64,000 nucleotides of DNA from Pseudomonas sp. (GTDB taxonomy: Bacteria > Pseudomonadota > Gammaproteobacteria > Pseudomonadales > Pseudomonadaceae), in assembly GCF_002796985.1 (NCBI RefSeq), contig NZ_PEKX01000007.1:858284-922283 (forward strand). The letters are read 5' to 3'. The notes beneath the pieces were generated by a model. The model worked only from the letters and a program-made list of their open reading frames with translations, made no database searches and was not told where the DNA came from. The translations under genes and the position numbers were made by a program. Shown here in pieces: positions 24,774 through 33,533 of this stretch. Within the stretch, counting starts at the first letter, position 1. Each line of letters starts with the position of its first letter.

Positions 24774-25328
24774 TCACATCATGTGGCGGAAGCGGTTCCA
24801 GGCCTGTTCGATGGACAGCCACCAGGCCGGCATGGCGCTGCCGAAACCGGCGATCTCCAGGCGCGGGTGGTGGCGCACCACCATGTCCAGCACCGGTTCC
24901 TGCTCGGGCTTCACATCGACGAAGAACACATGACGGCCTTCATGCAGGTTGTCCTGGAAGCGGCGTACGTCGCCGCTGGGGCGCTGCAGGCCGAAGAAGC
25001 TGCTTTCCCACAGACTGAAGCCCAGCAGCACCGCGGCGAGGAACACCACGGGAATCCAGCCGGCCGCCGTCTGCGTCCAGCCGCTCAGGTAGCCCACCAA
25101 TAGCACCAGCGCGGCCAGCGCGGCGCCGATCATGAGGCCGATCTTGCCCCAGTGCACCACGTCCTTCTTCATCATCGAGGGCACTTCGTGAAGACGGTGC
25201 TCCTGCATGTCCGCATCGCTGTCGCTGAGCACATGCATTTGCTCGATGCCGATACCGCTTTCGGAAAGCTCCTGTTCGACCTGTTCCAGATCGTCCAGGT
25301 TGTCGCTGATGTAGTAATGCCTGTTCAT
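24774..25328 (-). CDS. Hypothetical inner-membrane protein with two membrane segments
   Basis: 184 residues from the ATG at 25328, preceded by GGGAGG at good spacing. The N-terminal soluble part starts NRHYYISDNLDDLEQVEQEL and has IGIEQMHVLSD, like a general ferredoxin-like sensor of about 60 residues. Two membrane helices follow (IGLMIGAALAALVLLVGYL and AGWIPVVFLAAVLLGFSLW). The C-terminal soluble part contains GRHVFFVDVKPEQEPVLDMV and HPRLEIAGFG. The layout recalls proteins loosely annotated as Mg transporter- or NAD/FAD-related, but no active site is recognisable. It probably reads alone. Confidence 0.65.
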   Translation of the reverse strand: MNRHYYISDNLDDLEQVEQELSESGIGIEQMHVLSDSDADMQEHRLHEVPSMMKKDVVHWGKIGLMIGAALAALVLLVGYLSGWTQTAAGWIPVVFLAAVLLGFSLWESSFFGLQRPSGDVRRFQDNLHEGRHVFFVDVKPEQEPVLDMVVRHHPRLEIAGFGSAMPAWWLSIEQAWNRFRHMM

Positions 25329-25566
25329 GACGAACCTCCCGCCCCCGGAACGCAAGATTCCCCCAGGGTTCGATCGCTATCTGCCGCGAAAATCGGCAAA
25401 TATCCGTCGTTCGATGGTTGTCGGCAGAAATCAGTCTAACACCGTGACGACGCGGCCTGCGGGGCGCTGCCCGGCGGTAGCGGGGTTGCCAGAGCGGCCA
25501 GTGGGGCCGAGGATGCAGCTCTCATTGGAAGCATGCCGCTTTCACACAACGGCGAACGAGGCCGAG

Positions 25567-26106
25567 ATGATCCGCGAGATTCTCAAGATGGGCGACGAGC
25601 GCCTGCTGCGCATCGCCCCACCGGTGCCCGATTCGATGATCGGCAGCGCCGAGCTGCAGCTACTGATCGACGACATGTTCGAGACCATGCACCACGTCGG
25701 CGGCGTCGGTCTGGCCGCGCCGCAGATCGGCGTCGACCTGCAACTGGTGATCTTCGGTTTCGAGCGCAGCGAGCGCTATCCGGACGCGCCGGCAGTGCCA
25801 GCGACCATCCTCCTCAACCCAGTGATTACGCCCATCGGCGATGAGCTGGAGGAGGGCTGGGAGGGCTGCCTTTCCGTACCAGGCCTGCGCGGCGCGGTGA
25901 ATCGTTACCAGCGCATCCGCTACCAGGGCGTCGACCCGCAAGGACAACCCATCGACCGCACGGTGGAAGCCTTCCACGCTCGCGTGGTGCAGCACGAATG
26001 CGACCACCTGATCGGCCGCCTGTACCCGTCGCGCATTACCGATTTCAGCAAGTTCGGCTTTACCGAGGTGTTGTTCCCGGGGCTCGATCCGAACGCGGAT
26101 GACTGA
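25567..26106 (+). CDS. def: Peptide deformylase
   Basis: 179 residues from the ATG at 25567 (CGAGG five bases upstream); the frame is open further upstream but the deformylase domain begins here (MIREILKMGDERLL). All three family motifs are present: GVGLAAPQIG (motif 1), EGCLSVPGLR with the metal-binding Cys (motif 2), and QHECDHLIGRLY, an HEXXH metal site (motif 3). The enzyme removes the formyl group from nascent proteins. It stands apart from fmt and rsmB, so it may be the second def copy that pseudomonads often carry. Confidence 0.95.
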   Translation: MIREILKMGDERLLRIAPPVPDSMIGSAELQLLIDDMFETMHHVGGVGLAAPQIGVDLQLVIFGFERSERYPDAPAVPATILLNPVITPIGDELEEGWEGCLSVPGLRGAVNRYQRIRYQGVDPQGQPIDRTVEAFHARVVQHECDHLIGRLYPSRITDFSKFGFTEVLFPGLDPNADD

Positions 26107-26134
26107 CGGCGCAGGGGCTTTCCTGTAGGAGCGC

Positions 26135-26992
26135 TCAGTCTTCCTCGTCGAGCTGGTAGCGCGTCGCCACCAGGCTCTCCTTGATCTTGCGCAGGTGCGG
26201 CTGGAAGTCCACGCCTCGGCGCAGGGTCACGCCAGTGGCGAGTACATCGAGCACGGTCAGCTGGATGATCCGCGAAGTCATCGGCATATAGATGTCGGTG
26301 TCCTCCGGTAGCGGAATGTCCAGGCTCAGCGTGCTGGCCTTGGCCAGCGGCGAATCGGCGGCGGTCAGGCCGAGCACCGAGGCACCGTTCTGCCGCGCCA
26401 GGTGCGCCACGTCCACCAGCTCGCGGGTGCGGCCGGTGTAAGAAATCACCACGAACAGGTCGCCGGTGTGCGCCACCGAGGCGATCATCCGCTGCATCAG
26501 CACATCGCTGTGGGCCGACACCGCCAGGTTGAATCGGAAGAATTTGTGCTGCGCATCGAGCGCCACGGAGCTGGACGCACCGAGGCCGAAGAAATGGATC
26601 TGCCGGGCCTGGATCAGCAGATCCACGGCGCGGTCGATCAGCTTCGGGTCGAGCAGCTTGTGGGCGCTGTCCAGCGAGGCGATGGTGCTGCTGAAAATCT
26701 TCCGCGTGTAGGCTTCGGGACCGTCGTCGGCGGCCACCGCCTGGGTCACGAACGCCGCGCCGCTGGCCAGGCTCTGGGCCAGTTGGATCTTCAGTTCCGG
26801 GTAGCCGCTCATGCCAAACGAGCGGCAGAAACGGTTCACCGTTGGCTCGCTGACGCTCGACGCCTGGGCCAGCGCGGCGATGCTGAAGCGCGTGGCCTGC
26901 TGCGGGTCGCGCAGGATCACTTCGGCGACCTTGCGCTCGGCCTTGTTCAGCTGTTCCAGACGGCTCTGGATATGCTCCAGCAGGTTTTTCAT
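26135..26992 (-). CDS. hexR: Transcriptional regulator HexR (RpiR family)
   Basis: 285 residues. The N-terminal helix-turn-helix includes KNLLEHIQSRLEQLNKAERK and SIAALAQASSVSEPTVNRFC. The C-terminal SIS sugar-isomerase-like domain has IHFFGLGASSSVALDAQHKF and FVVISYTGRTRELVDVAHL, which binds 2-keto-3-deoxy-6-phosphogluconate. AAGGAG precedes the start. It is divergent from zwf-pgl-eda with a 186-bp gap that holds a palindromic operator. HexR represses zwf and edd genes and is released by KDPG; the gene order is that of other pseudomonads. Confidence 0.95.
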   Translation of the reverse strand: MKNLLEHIQSRLEQLNKAERKVAEVILRDPQQATRFSIAALAQASSVSEPTVNRFCRSFGMSGYPELKIQLAQSLASGAAFVTQAVAADDGPEAYTRKIFSSTIASLDSAHKLLDPKLIDRAVDLLIQARQIHFFGLGASSSVALDAQHKFFRFNLAVSAHSDVLMQRMIASVAHTGDLFVVISYTGRTRELVDVAHLARQNGASVLGLTAADSPLAKASTLSLDIPLPEDTDIYMPMTSRIIQLTVLDVLATGVTLRRGVDFQPHLRKIKESLVATRYQLDEED

Positions 26993-27097
26993 CCGTGCTC
27001 CTTGGGCAATCGACGGTTGACCGGTTGGCTACGGTCAGCGGCGCTATCCTAACGTCAGGCCGGCAGGCGACCAACAGCGGCGCGAGGCGGTAAAAAT

Positions 27098-27117
27098 ATG
27101 TTGTTTAATTACTACAT
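27098..27117. promoter_or_regulatory. Probable HexR operator between hexR and zwf
   Basis: ATGTTGT-TTAATT-ACTACAT is an inverted repeat with six of seven arm bases matching. Read on the other strand it contains TGTAGTAATTAAACA, close to the HexR consensus of the type TGTAGT..ATTACA. It sits 106 bp before hexR and 62 bp before zwf, so it can control both. Confidence 0.7.
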
Positions 27118-27170
27118 ATTTGTCTTAATGCTGGCGTAGAAGGCTAAATATCGTTCAAAATTTGGTTGGT

Positions 27171-27178
27171 AACAACAA
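27171..27178 (+). promoter_or_regulatory. Crc/Hfq-type CA motif at the zwf start codon
   Basis: AACAACAA directly precedes the zwf ATG, where a Shine-Dalgarno sequence would be expected and is missing. It fits the AAnAAnAA target of the Hfq-Crc catabolite repression complex. The same bases form the right half of an imperfect palindrome (ATTTGGTTG-GTAA-CAACAAAT). Confidence 0.5.
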
Positions 27179-28648
27179 ATGCCTGAAGTCCGCGTTCTGC
27201 CCTGCACCCTCGCGCTGTTCGGCGCCCTGGGTGATCTTGCCCTGCGTAAACTGATTCCGGCGCTCTACCAGCTCGACCGCGAAGACCTGCTGCACCGCGA
27301 TACCCGCATTCTCGCCCTGGCCCGCGACGACGGTGCCAGCGAAGAGCCCCTGGCGACCATCGAGAGCCGTCTTCGCCAGGCCGTGCCAGCGAAGGAGTGG
27401 GACGAAACCGTCTGGGCCCGCTTCCAGGCGCGCCTGCATCACCTGAGCCTGGATTTCCTCGATGCCGGCTCCTACCAGGCACTGGCCGAGCTGGTCGGTG
27501 ACGAGAAGACCCTGGTCGCCTACTTCGCCACCGCTGCCTCGGTGTTCGGAGGCATCTGCGAGAACCTCGCTGCCGCCGGCCTCGCCGAGCGCACTCGGGT
27601 TGTGCTGGAGAAACCCATCGGCCACGACCTGGAGTCGTCCCGCGCGGTGAACGACGCGGTGGCGCGCTTCTTCCCGGAAAACCGCATCTACCGGATTGAC
27701 CACTATCTGGGCAAGGAGACGGTGCAGAACCTCATCGCGCTACGCTTCGCCAACAGTCTGTTCGAAACGCAGTGGAACCAGAACCACATCTCCCACGTCG
27801 AGATCACCGTGGCCGAGAAGGTCGGCATCGAAGGCCGCTGGGGCTACTTCGACAAGGCCGGCCAGCTACGTGACATGGTGCAGAACCACCTGCTGCAACT
27901 ACTCTGCCTGATCGCCATGGACCCCCCAGCGGACCTCACCGCCGACAGCATCCGCGACGAGAAGGTGAAGGTGCTGCGCGCGCTGGAGCCGATCGCCCCC
28001 GAGCAACTGGCGACCCGCGTGGTGCGCGGCCAGTACACCGCCGGCTACATCGACGGCAAGGCGGTGCCTGGCTATCTCGCCGAGGAGAATGCCAATTCCA
28101 ACAGCGATGCCGAGACCTTCGTCGCCCTGCGTGTGGATATCCGCAACTGGCGCTGGTCCGGCGTGCCGTTCTACCTGCGCACCGGCAAGCGCATGCCGCA
28201 GAAGCATTCGCAGATCGTCATCCACTTCAAGGAGCCGCCGCACTACATCTTCGCCCCGGAGCAGCGTTCGCTGATCAGCAACCGCCTGATCATCCGCCTG
28301 CAGCCGGACGAGGGCATTTCCCTGCAGGTGATGACCAAGGACCAGGGCCTGGGCAAGGGCATGCAACTGCGTACCGGCCCGCTGCAACTGAATTTCTCCG
28401 AAACCTTCCAGACCGCCCGGACGCCGGATGCCTACGAGCGACTGTTGCTGGAAGTCACGCAAGGCAACCAGAACCTGTTCGTCCGCAAGGATGAGATCGA
28501 GGCCGCCTGGAAATGGTGTGACGGCCTGATCGCCGGCTGGGGGCGCCTGGGTGAGGAGCCCAAGCCCTACCCGGCTGGCAGTTGGGGGCCGCAGGCCTCG
28601 GTTGCCCTGATCGCACGCGACGGGAGGGACTGGTATGGCGATCTCTGA
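27179..28648 (+). CDS. zwf: Glucose-6-phosphate 1-dehydrogenase
   Basis: 489 residues. The NADP-binding N-terminus is ALFGALGDLALRKLIPALY. The catalytic signature RIDHYLGKETVQNL is at about 174-187, and the conserved KPIGHD and YFDKAGQLRDMVQNHLLQ stretches follow. Start MPEVRVLPCTLALFG agrees with the usual Pseudomonas N-terminus, even though no ribosome binding site is seen. It converts glucose-6-phosphate to 6-phosphogluconolactone, feeding the Entner-Doudoroff route. The 3' end overlaps the pgl start by 14 bases. Confidence 0.97.
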   Translation: MPEVRVLPCTLALFGALGDLALRKLIPALYQLDREDLLHRDTRILALARDDGASEEPLATIESRLRQAVPAKEWDETVWARFQARLHHLSLDFLDAGSYQALAELVGDEKTLVAYFATAASVFGGICENLAAAGLAERTRVVLEKPIGHDLESSRAVNDAVARFFPENRIYRIDHYLGKETVQNLIALRFANSLFETQWNQNHISHVEITVAEKVGIEGRWGYFDKAGQLRDMVQNHLLQLLCLIAMDPPADLTADSIRDEKVKVLRALEPIAPEQLATRVVRGQYTAGYIDGKAVPGYLAEENANSNSDAETFVALRVDIRNWRWSGVPFYLRTGKRMPQKHSQIVIHFKEPPHYIFAPEQRSLISNRLIIRLQPDEGISLQVMTKDQGLGKGMQLRTGPLQLNFSETFQTARTPDAYERLLLEVTQGNQNLFVRKDEIEAAWKWCDGLIAGWGRLGEEPKPYPAGSWGPQASVALIARDGRDWYGDL

Positions 28649-29351
28649 ACCGAAACTGGCTGAAGGCATGGCCTGGAAGACCTGGAACGACGCCGCCGAA
28701 CAGGCTCGCGGCCTGGCCGAAGCCGTCGCCGATGCACTGCGCGAGGCGCTGATCGAGCGCGGCCGTGCGCTGCTGGTGGTGTCCGGCGGGCGCAGCCCAG
28801 TGGCATTCCTCGAAGCCCTGAGCGGCGCGGTGCTGGACTGGTCGAAAGTGGCCGTCAGCCTTGCCGACGAACGCTGGGTGCCCGAGTCGCACCCCGACAG
28901 CAACGCCGGCCTGTTGCACCGTCACCTGTTCAAGGGCGCGGCGGCCAAGGCGCAGTTCATCGGCCTCTACCAGCCGGCGACCAGCCTGGAAGAGGCGGCC
29001 GACAAGGCCGACCGCTACCTGCATGAGCTGATGCTGCCGATCGACGTGCTGGTGCTGGGCATGGGCGATGACGGCCACACGGCGTCCCTGTTCCCCGGCA
29101 GCGCCAATCTGGTCGAGGCGCTCGACCCCGCCGGTACGCGCCGTTGCCTGTCGATGTGGGCACCGACCGTACCGCACCAGCGCCTGACCCTGACCCGCGC
29201 CGTGCTGCAGGGCGCGCGGGTGCAGATACTGGCGATTCAGGGCGAATCCAGGCTGGCCACCCTGAGCCAGGCGCTGAGTGACAACGACGACCAGCGCATG
29301 CCGGTCAATGCGTTCCTGCGTTCACCTCTTTCGATCCACTGGTGCCCCTGA
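28635..29351 (+). CDS. pgl: 6-phosphogluconolactonase
   Basis: 238 residues. The family motifs are readable: LLVVSGGRSPVAFLEAL near residue 47, VSLADERWVPESHPDSN near 75, and VLVLGMGDDGHTASLFPG near 140. It hydrolyses 6-phosphogluconolactone made by Zwf. GGGAGG inside the zwf 3' end serves as its ribosome binding site, and the two coding regions overlap, so translation is coupled. The zwf-pgl-eda order is standard for Pseudomonas. Confidence 0.96.
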   Translation: MAISEPKLAEGMAWKTWNDAAEQARGLAEAVADALREALIERGRALLVVSGGRSPVAFLEALSGAVLDWSKVAVSLADERWVPESHPDSNAGLLHRHLFKGAAAKAQFIGLYQPATSLEEAADKADRYLHELMLPIDVLVLGMGDDGHTASLFPGSANLVEALDPAGTRRCLSMWAPTVPHQRLTLTRAVLQGARVQILAIQGESRLATLSQALSDNDDQRMPVNAFLRSPLSIHWCP

Positions 29352-29368
29352 GGCACGGAGTTACCGCA

Positions 29369-30016
29369 ATGTCTGAACAACACATCCAGCAGATCGATGC
29401 CCTGGCGCAGCGCGCGCGCATCCTGCCGGTGATCACCATCGACCGCGAGGCGGACATCCTGCCCATGGCGGACGCGCTGGCCGCCGGCGGTATCACCGTT
29501 CTGGAAGTGACCTTGCGGACGTCGCTGGGCCTCACCGCGATTCGCCAGTTGAGCGAGCAGCGCCCGGAGCTGCTCATTGGCGCCGGCACCGTGCTCGACG
29601 CGCAGACCTTCCGCCAGGCGGAAGAGGCGGGGGCGAAGTTCATCGTCACGCCGGGCTGCACCGAGCAGTTGCTGGAGTACGCCGTGACCCGCCCGGTGCC
29701 GCTGTTACCGGGCGTGGCGACCGCGTCGGAAATCATGGCCGCGTACCGCCATGGCCTGCGTCGCTTCAAACTGTTCCCGGCGAAGGTCGCTGGCGGGGTA
29801 GAGGCGCTCAAGGCTTTTGGCGGCCCGTTCCCCGAGGTGCGTTTCTGCCCCACCGGCGGCGTCGGCCCGGATAACCTCAACGACTACTACCGGCTGGCCA
29901 ACGTGATGTGCGTGGGCGGCAGCTGGATGCTGCCCAAGGCTGCCATCGACAGCGGCGACTGGGCCACGGTCGAGCGCCTGAGCCGCGAGGCGCTGGCGCT
30001 ACTGGATACACACTGA
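29369..30016 (+). CDS. eda: 2-keto-3-deoxy-6-phosphogluconate aldolase (first copy)
   Basis: 215 residues from the ATG at 29369, preceded by CGGAG; an in-frame start 27 bases earlier overlaps pgl and lacks support. Catalytic features are intact: the Glu in LEVTLRTS, IGAGTVLD, SPGCTE-like TPGCTEQLLE, the Schiff-base Lys in RRFKLFPAKV (about 133) and RFCPTGGV. It splits KDPG into pyruvate and glyceraldehyde-3-phosphate. A strong terminator follows at 30036. A second, divergent copy of this family is at 53939. Confidence 0.96.
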   Translation: MSEQHIQQIDALAQRARILPVITIDREADILPMADALAAGGITVLEVTLRTSLGLTAIRQLSEQRPELLIGAGTVLDAQTFRQAEEAGAKFIVTPGCTEQLLEYAVTRPVPLLPGVATASEIMAAYRHGLRRFKLFPAKVAGGVEALKAFGGPFPEVRFCPTGGVGPDNLNDYYRLANVMCVGGSWMLPKAAIDSGDWATVERLSREALALLDTH

Positions 30017-30035
30017 GCTGTCCCGATCTGGACAT

Positions 30036-30059
30036 GCCCGGCTTATGCCGGGCTTTTTT
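30036..30059 (+). terminator. Intrinsic terminator of the zwf-pgl-eda operon
   Basis: Perfect seven-pair stem GCCCGGC-TTAT-GCCGGGC followed by six T, twenty bases after the eda stop. Confidence 0.93.
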
Positions 30060-30083
30060 ATGAATTCCACAAGACTGCTCTTC

Positions 30084-30169
30084 GTAGGATGGCGTGGAGC
30101 GCAGCGATACCCCCATCAATGGCTCGGAAGGAAAAGCCGATGGGTATCGCAAGCTCCACACCATCCTAC
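30084..30169. repeat. Long imperfect inverted repeat (GTAGGATGG family)
   Basis: GTAGGATGGCGTGGAGC and GCGATACCC at the left are mirrored by GGGTATCGC and GCTCCACACCATCCTAC at the right, with about 30 bases between. It is an intergenic hairpin element distinct from the REP family, placed between the eda terminator and the 3' end of the ABC gene. Confidence 0.75.
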
Positions 30170-30212
30170 AAAAAGCCTGTCGCAGGGCGCTCAGCAACGA
30201 CAGCGATGCCGC

Positions 30213-32045
30213 TCAATCCACTCCGACAAACCCGCCGGTCTGGTGTCGCCAGAGCCGCGCATACAGCCCGCCATGGGCCAGCAGTTCGGCATGGCTGCCG
30301 CTCTCGACCACGCGGCCATGCTCCAGCACCACCAGCCGATCCATGCGCGCGATGGTGGAGAGGCGGTGGGCAATGGCGATCACCGTCTTGCCCTGCATCA
30401 GGGTCTCCAGGCTTTCCTGGATCGCCGCTTCCACTTCCGAGTCCAGCGCCGAGGTGGCCTCGTCGAGGATCAGGATCGGCGCGTCCTTGAGCAGCACGCG
30501 GGTGATCGCTATGCGCTGGCGCTGGCCGCCGGAGAGCTTCACGCCGCGCTCGCCGACATGGGCGTCGAGGCCGGTGCGGCCCTCGGCATCGCTCAACTGC
30601 GGGATGAATTCCGCGGCGCGAGCTTTCCGGATCGCGTCCTGCAACTCCTCATCGCTGGCATCCGGACGTCCATAGAGCAGGTTGTCGCGAATCGAGCGAT
30701 GCAGCAGCGAGGTGTCCTGGGTGACCATGCCGACGTGCGCGCGCAGGCTTTCCTGCGTGACGTGGGCAATGTCCTGGCTGTCGATCAGGATGCGACCGCC
30801 TTCCAGGTCATACAGGCGCAGCAGGAGGTTCACCAGGGTCGACTTGCCGGCGCCGGAGGGGCCGACCAGACCGATCTTCTCGCCGGGGCGCACGGTGAGG
30901 TCGAGGCCGCTGATTAAGCCGCCACCTTTGCCGTAGCTGAAGGATACCTGGTCGAAGCGCACTTCCCCGTGCTTCACCTCCAGCGGCTTGGCATCAGGCA
31001 CATCGACCACCTGGCGGGGCAGGGCGATGGTCTGCATGCCGTCCTGCACCTGGCCGACGTTCTCGAAGATGCCGCCCACCACCCACATGATCCAGCCGGA
31101 CATGTTGTTGATGCGGATGACCAGGCCGGTGGCCAGGGCGATGGCGCCCACCGAGATCAGCGACTGGGTCCACAGCCACAGGGCCAGGCCCGTGGTGCCG
31201 GCAATCAGCAGGCCGTTGAAAATGGTGATGGTGACGTCCATCGAGGTCACCACGCGACCGGCGCGTTGGGCCTTGCGGGTCTGGTCGTCGATGGCTTCGC
31301 GGGCGTAGTTTTCTTCCTGGCGCGTGTGGGCGAACAGCTTGAGGGTAGTGATGTTGGTATAGCCGTCGACGATGCGCCCCATGAGCTTGGAGCGCGAATC
31401 GGAGGCTTCCACCGAGCGGCGTTTCACCTGCGGGATGAAGTAGCCCAGGGCGCCGATGTAGCCGAACACCCAGACTATCAGCGGAATCATCAGGCGCCAG
31501 TCGGCTTCGGCGAACAGCACCAGGGCGCTGATGGTGTAGATGAGCACGTGCCAGATGGCGTCGACCACCTGGACGGCGGAGTCGCGCAGGGAGTTGCCGG
31601 TCTGCATGATGCGCTGGGCGATGCGCCCGGCGAAGTCGTTCTGGAAGAAGCCCAGGCTCTGCTTGAGCACGTAGCGGTGATTCTGCCAGCGGATCAGGTT
31701 GGTCATGCTGGGGTTGATGCTCTGGTGCACCAGCATGTCGTGCAGGCCGTTGAACAGTGGGCGCAGGATCAGTGCGACGACGGCCATCCAGGCCAGTTCG
31801 CGGCCGTGCAGGCTGAAGAAGTCGGCGGGGGCCGAGCCTTGTGCGAGGTCGACGATGCGCCCGAGGTAGCTGAACAGTGCGACTTCGATCAGCGCGACGA
31901 TCAGGCCGACGAAGAGCAGGGCGAGGAATACCGGCCAGACCTGGCGCAGGTAGTAGACGTAGAAGCGGATGACGTCGGACGGCGGCATGCGCTCGGGGGC
32001 GTCGCGGAAGGGATCGATCAGACGTTCGAAACGACGGTAAAGCAT
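30213..32045 (-). CDS. ABC exporter with fused membrane and ATPase domains
   Basis: 610 residues. Six membrane segments lie in residues 30-335. The ATPase domain has Walker A VGPSGAGKST (about 400), Q-loop MVTQDTSLLHRSI, signature LSGGQRQRIAITRVLL, Walker B ILILDEATSALDSE and H-loop IAHRLSTI. The N-terminus is longer than in MsbA by about 30 residues. It resembles multidrug/lipid exporters; no substrate can be assigned. It is 75 bp downstream of the cyclophilin gene on the same strand and may be co-transcribed with it. Confidence 0.9.
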   Translation of the reverse strand: MLYRRFERLIDPFRDAPERMPPSDVIRFYVYYLRQVWPVFLALLFVGLIVALIEVALFSYLGRIVDLAQGSAPADFFSLHGRELAWMAVVALILRPLFNGLHDMLVHQSINPSMTNLIRWQNHRYVLKQSLGFFQNDFAGRIAQRIMQTGNSLRDSAVQVVDAIWHVLIYTISALVLFAEADWRLMIPLIVWVFGYIGALGYFIPQVKRRSVEASDSRSKLMGRIVDGYTNITTLKLFAHTRQEENYAREAIDDQTRKAQRAGRVVTSMDVTITIFNGLLIAGTTGLALWLWTQSLISVGAIALATGLVIRINNMSGWIMWVVGGIFENVGQVQDGMQTIALPRQVVDVPDAKPLEVKHGEVRFDQVSFSYGKGGGLISGLDLTVRPGEKIGLVGPSGAGKSTLVNLLLRLYDLEGGRILIDSQDIAHVTQESLRAHVGMVTQDTSLLHRSIRDNLLYGRPDASDEELQDAIRKARAAEFIPQLSDAEGRTGLDAHVGERGVKLSGGQRQRIAITRVLLKDAPILILDEATSALDSEVEAAIQESLETLMQGKTVIAIAHRLSTIARMDRLVVLEHGRVVESGSHAELLAHGGLYARLWRHQTGGFVGVD

Positions 32046-32120
32046 GATGGCTCTCGGGTTGTTGGCAGGGCCTTCCCGGCCCTGCCGTCAATGGCCTCCG
32101 TCAGCCGTGGTTCCGCAGAA

Positions 32121-32687
32121 TCACAGACGCTTGGCGGAGAGGATGACCACCGGGGTGGTCGGTACGTCCTGGAACATGCCGCGGTTGCCGGTCTTTACGC
32201 CGGCGATCTGGTCGACCACGCCCATGCCACGCACGACCTTGCCGAACACGGCGTAGCCGAAGTCGCGGGAGCCGTGGTTGAGGAAGTCGTTGCCGGTCAG
32301 GTTGATGAAGAACTGGCTGGTGGCGGAGTTGACGTCGCTGGTACGCGCCATGGCCAGGGTGCCGCGCTCGTTGAGCAGGCCGTTGTCGGCCTCGTTCTTG
32401 ATTGGCGCCTGGGTGTCCTTCTCCTTCATGGCCTCGGTGAAGCCGCCGCCCTGGATCATGAAGTTGGGGATCACGCGATGGAAGATGGTGCCGTTGTAGA
32501 AGCCGCTGTCGACGTAGGACAGGTAGTTCTTCACAGAAATCGGTGCCTTGTCGGCGTACAGCTCGATTTCGATTTCGCCCGAGGTGGTGGACAGCAGCAC
32601 GTGCGGCTTGTTGGCGTCGGCGGCGATTGCCGAGCTGGCCAGGACCAGGGAGCAGGCAGCGAGCAGGAAGCGTTTGAACAGGGTCAT
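32121..32687 (-). CDS. ppiA: Periplasmic peptidyl-prolyl cis-trans isomerase A (cyclophilin)
   Basis: 188 residues. A cleavable signal peptide (KRFLLAACSLVLASSAIA) leads to a cyclophilin fold: APISVKNYLSYVDSGFYNG, TIFHRVIPNFMIQGGGF, which carries the catalytic Arg and Phe, and FFINLTGNDFLNHG. It speeds proline isomerisation in secreted proteins. Its order with a hydrolase, LysR gene, small secreted protein and azoreductase is like that around PAO1 ppiA (from memory). Confidence 0.94.
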   Translation of the reverse strand: MTLFKRFLLAACSLVLASSAIAADANKPHVLLSTTSGEIEIELYADKAPISVKNYLSYVDSGFYNGTIFHRVIPNFMIQGGGFTEAMKEKDTQAPIKNEADNGLLNERGTLAMARTSDVNSATSQFFINLTGNDFLNHGSRDFGYAVFGKVVRGMGVVDQIAGVKTGNRGMFQDVPTTPVVILSAKRL

Positions 32688-32710
32688 TTGGCGGATGTTT
32701 CCTGAAGGTT

Positions 32711-33502
32711 CTAGGGATGGTCGACCTGATCGAGGAAGTCGAGCAGGGTGGAATTGAATCGTTCCGGCTGGTCCAGCGGCGTCGCGTGGCGCGAGTCCTC
32801 GATCACCACCAGGCGCGCGTTGGGCAGGCGCCCGACGTAGGCCTGTTTGAGCGATACCGGGGTGTAGTCGCGGTCGGCGCTGATCACCAGGGTTGGACAG
32901 GTTATGCGCGCGAGGCGCTCCTGCACACCCCAGCCGAGGATGGCGTGCAGGCTGGAGAGGTAGGCGCGCTTGTCGTTCTGCGGCCAGCGCTGCTGGATCT
33001 TGCGGCGCAGGTCGCTCTGTTCGGGCTTGGGGAAAAGCATCTTGCCCAGCGCCTTGCCCACCGTGTCCAGGCCCAGGACATGGGCGAGGAACAGTCGGCG
33101 CGCCACTTCCAGATACTCGCGCAGGCTGCGTGGTTTCACTTCCGGGGCGCTGTTGACGATGGTCAGGCTATTGAGTCGTTCCGGCCAGCGGGTAGCCAGT
33201 TCGAAGCCAATCATGCCGCCCATGCTGATGCCGACCAGATGCACACGACCCAGGCTCAGATGGTCGAGCAGGGCGATCACGTCCTCGGCGAAGGCAGCGA
33301 TGCTGTAGCGCTGGCGCGGTTTGTCCGACTGGCCGTGACCGCGCACGTCGAGGGCGATCACCCGGTGACGCTTTTCCAGTTCCGGCACCTGGTACTCCCA
33401 GTCGCGGGTGCTGGAGCCGAGCCCGTGCACCAGCAGCACCGGTGTGCCGAATCCGCTTTCCTCGTAGTGCAGACGGTGACCGGCGTGGTCGAAGAACGGC
33501 AT
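32711..33502 (-). CDS. Alpha/beta hydrolase
   Basis: 263 residues from the ATG at 33502, which has AAGGAG seven bases upstream. Catalytic features: oxyanion region LVHGLGSSTRDWEYQV, nucleophile elbow LVGISMGGMIGFELA (GXSXG), Asp in VISADRDYTPV and His in EDSRHATPLDQPE. It resembles enol-lactonase and haloperoxidase-like hydrolases. The substrate is unknown. It lies 24 bp upstream of ppiA on the same strand, so the two may share a transcript. Confidence 0.88.
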   Translation of the reverse strand: MPFFDHAGHRLHYEESGFGTPVLLVHGLGSSTRDWEYQVPELEKRHRVIALDVRGHGQSDKPRQRYSIAAFAEDVIALLDHLSLGRVHLVGISMGGMIGFELATRWPERLNSLTIVNSAPEVKPRSLREYLEVARRLFLAHVLGLDTVGKALGKMLFPKPEQSDLRRKIQQRWPQNDKRAYLSSLHAILGWGVQERLARITCPTLVISADRDYTPVSLKQAYVGRLPNARLVVIEDSRHATPLDQPERFNSTLLDFLDQVDHP

Positions 33503-33533
33503 GAAGGGCTCCTTGTTCGTGCGGCCTGTGGCG

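Noticed and set aside
30969..32705. A 578-codon open frame on the plus strand opposite the ABC exporter and ppiA
   Set aside because: It spans two real minus-strand genes, is full of Asp, His and Gln low-complexity sequence and has no recognisable domain.
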